A stretch of DNA of 64,000 bases from Epithemia pelagica. Taxonomy: Eukaryota; Bacillariophyta; Bacillariophyceae; Surirellales; Surirellaceae. A model generated the notes under the pieces. It worked only from the letters and a program-made list of their open reading frames with translations, was not told the DNA's origin and did no database searches. The translations under genes and the position numbers were made by a program. Positions 63,222 through 64,000 of this stretch are shown here, one piece after another (the stretch's first letter is position 1; the number at the start of each line of letters is the position of its first letter). The stretch covers positions 2,356,001-2,420,000 of the forward strand of contig OX337236.1 of assembly GCA_946965045.2 (NCBI GenBank), written 5' to 3'.

Positions 63222-64000
63222 ATGACCCACCTTTACGAACAACACGACAATGGCGGTCGGAACGTCGAGATCTTTACGACGCCAACTCACCAAATTGTCC
63301 AAACTTACTCCCTATCGGGAATTCACAACTCCGCACGTACAACGACACGTTATGAGCCCAAGCGTTACCACTGGAGTGTCATACTGATTATCTTACATTG
63401 CCTAATGTCACAGTTGCTCAGGAACAATGTTGAACAGCCCCTAATCGTGATGCGACAGAAAGTATATATGCCTTCCGCATCAACCCGAACTCTTCCGCCT
63501 CCTTTCAACACGAAGTGGGATTCAAATCATATACTTTCACACAACTCCCACCAGTTCGACGTTTTTGCATTTGAAGGACAGATCTCACAGTTCGACTTTC
63601 CGAAGCTTATCGATACAACATCTTTGTTCTCCTCAGCATACCCCAGCTCTCTTTCGACCATGACCGTTGAAGAAACTCCTCCCCCGACTCCTGAGAAAAA
63701 GGACGAAGGAAAGTCCGATCCTTTGAAGACTCCCATTAAGACCCCGTCGGTGAAGGATGTAACTCTCAACGGGATCACCTTTACCAAGAAGAAGCATCGT
63801 ACGTTCGAACTGGGAGCTTTCGCGGAGACTGTCACTCCTGACTATCGTATCAAGTTGCATGGTAAAGCCCTTTTCGACTTTCGCAACGAAGCTGTGGCTG
63901 AGCTAAGCGAACCTTTTAGCCTCACGACGGCCAGCATTCGTATTACCGACGACAAGACTTTCTTCCTTCATAATAACAAAGTTATGAAACAGATTTACCT
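63222..64000 (+). CDS. Unidentified ORF open to the window end, 3' partial
   Basis: From the ATG at 63222 the frame stays open for 259 codons to the last base, so it has no stop in the window. An internal ATG at 63660 begins MTVEETPPPTPEKKDEGKSD, a typical acidic, Pro-rich protein start, and may be the true one. Downstream are a Lys/Thr-rich linker (LKTPIKTPSVKDVTLNG) and a folded-looking stretch (HRTFELGAFAETVTPDYRIK, FDFRNEAVAELSEPFSL). I recognise no family. A gag-like product of a retroelement is one possibility, but there is no direct evidence for it. Confidence 0.5.
   Translation, partial: MTHLYEQHDNGGRNVEIFTTPTHQIVQTYSLSGIHNSARTTTRYEPKRYHWSVILIILHCLMSQLLRNNVEQPLIVMRQKVYMPSASTRTLPPPFNTKWDSNHILSHNSHQFDVFAFEGQISQFDFPKLIDTTSLFSSAYPSSLSTMTVEETPPPTPEKKDEGKSDPLKTPIKTPSVKDVTLNGITFTKKKHRTFELGAFAETVTPDYRIKLHGKALFDFRNEAVAELSEPFSLTTASIRITDDKTFFLHNNKVMKQIY

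Overview
The window is nuclear DNA from a photosynthetic stramenopile, most likely a diatom. The evidence is short GT-AG introns (75 to 236 nt), almost intronless neighbouring genes on both strands, plastid-type presequences with a phenylalanine after the predicted signal cleavage site, and protein families typical of diatom genomes: CIA30, hydroxyproline O-arabinosyltransferase-like, FkbM, Crinkler-like NTPases and helicase-associated domains. The species cannot be named from the sequence. No CRISPR array, rRNA or convincing tRNA gene was seen.

Layout. 1-5.8 kb: 5'-truncated RRP5, a ribosome-biogenesis S1/HAT protein. 5.9-10 kb: a head-to-head inverted pair of nearly identical Golgi-type glycosyltransferases sharing a G-rich spacer. 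10.6-16 kb: two disordered proteins and an Mpv17/PMP22 protein, interrupted by an internally deleted hAT transposon with intact ends and an 8-bp target duplication. 16.6-22.5 kb: accessory DNA holding a small TIR element, a deleted copy of a downstream methyltransferase gene, a frameshifted FkbM methyltransferase and a decayed Crinkler-like NTPase. 22.7-27.6 kb: a spliced plastid-type methyltransferase, a small plastid-type membrane protein and a two-domain CIA30 protein. 27.7-33.3 kb: two tandem RelA/SpoT-like genes, one carrying an extra N-terminal PH-like exon. 34-37.6 kb: a frameshifted glyoxalase-like gene, an intact Crinkler-like NTPase/nuclease and a helicase-associated remnant. 39.6-45.7 kb: a large disordered protein with a conserved coiled-coil micro-exon, and a small diatom-type hypothetical protein. 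46.8-47.3 kb: a 472-bp MITE. 48.6-54.7 kb: the most unusual block, a DDE transposase split by a T7 slippery heptamer and an in-frame TAG, next to an ORF with three SUMO-interaction motifs. 55-56 kb: repeats and an ankyrin-like pseudogene. 56.7-62.8 kb: an alpha/beta hydrolase, two hypothetical proteins and a secreted C69 peptidase. 63.2 kb to the end: an ORF open to the edge.

The housekeeping genes show no operon-like logic. The coherent theme is repeated mobile-element activity and local duplication, in which copies are inverted (glycosyltransferases), tandem (RelA/SpoT-like) or decayed (methyltransferase, Crinkler-like, ankyrin-like).
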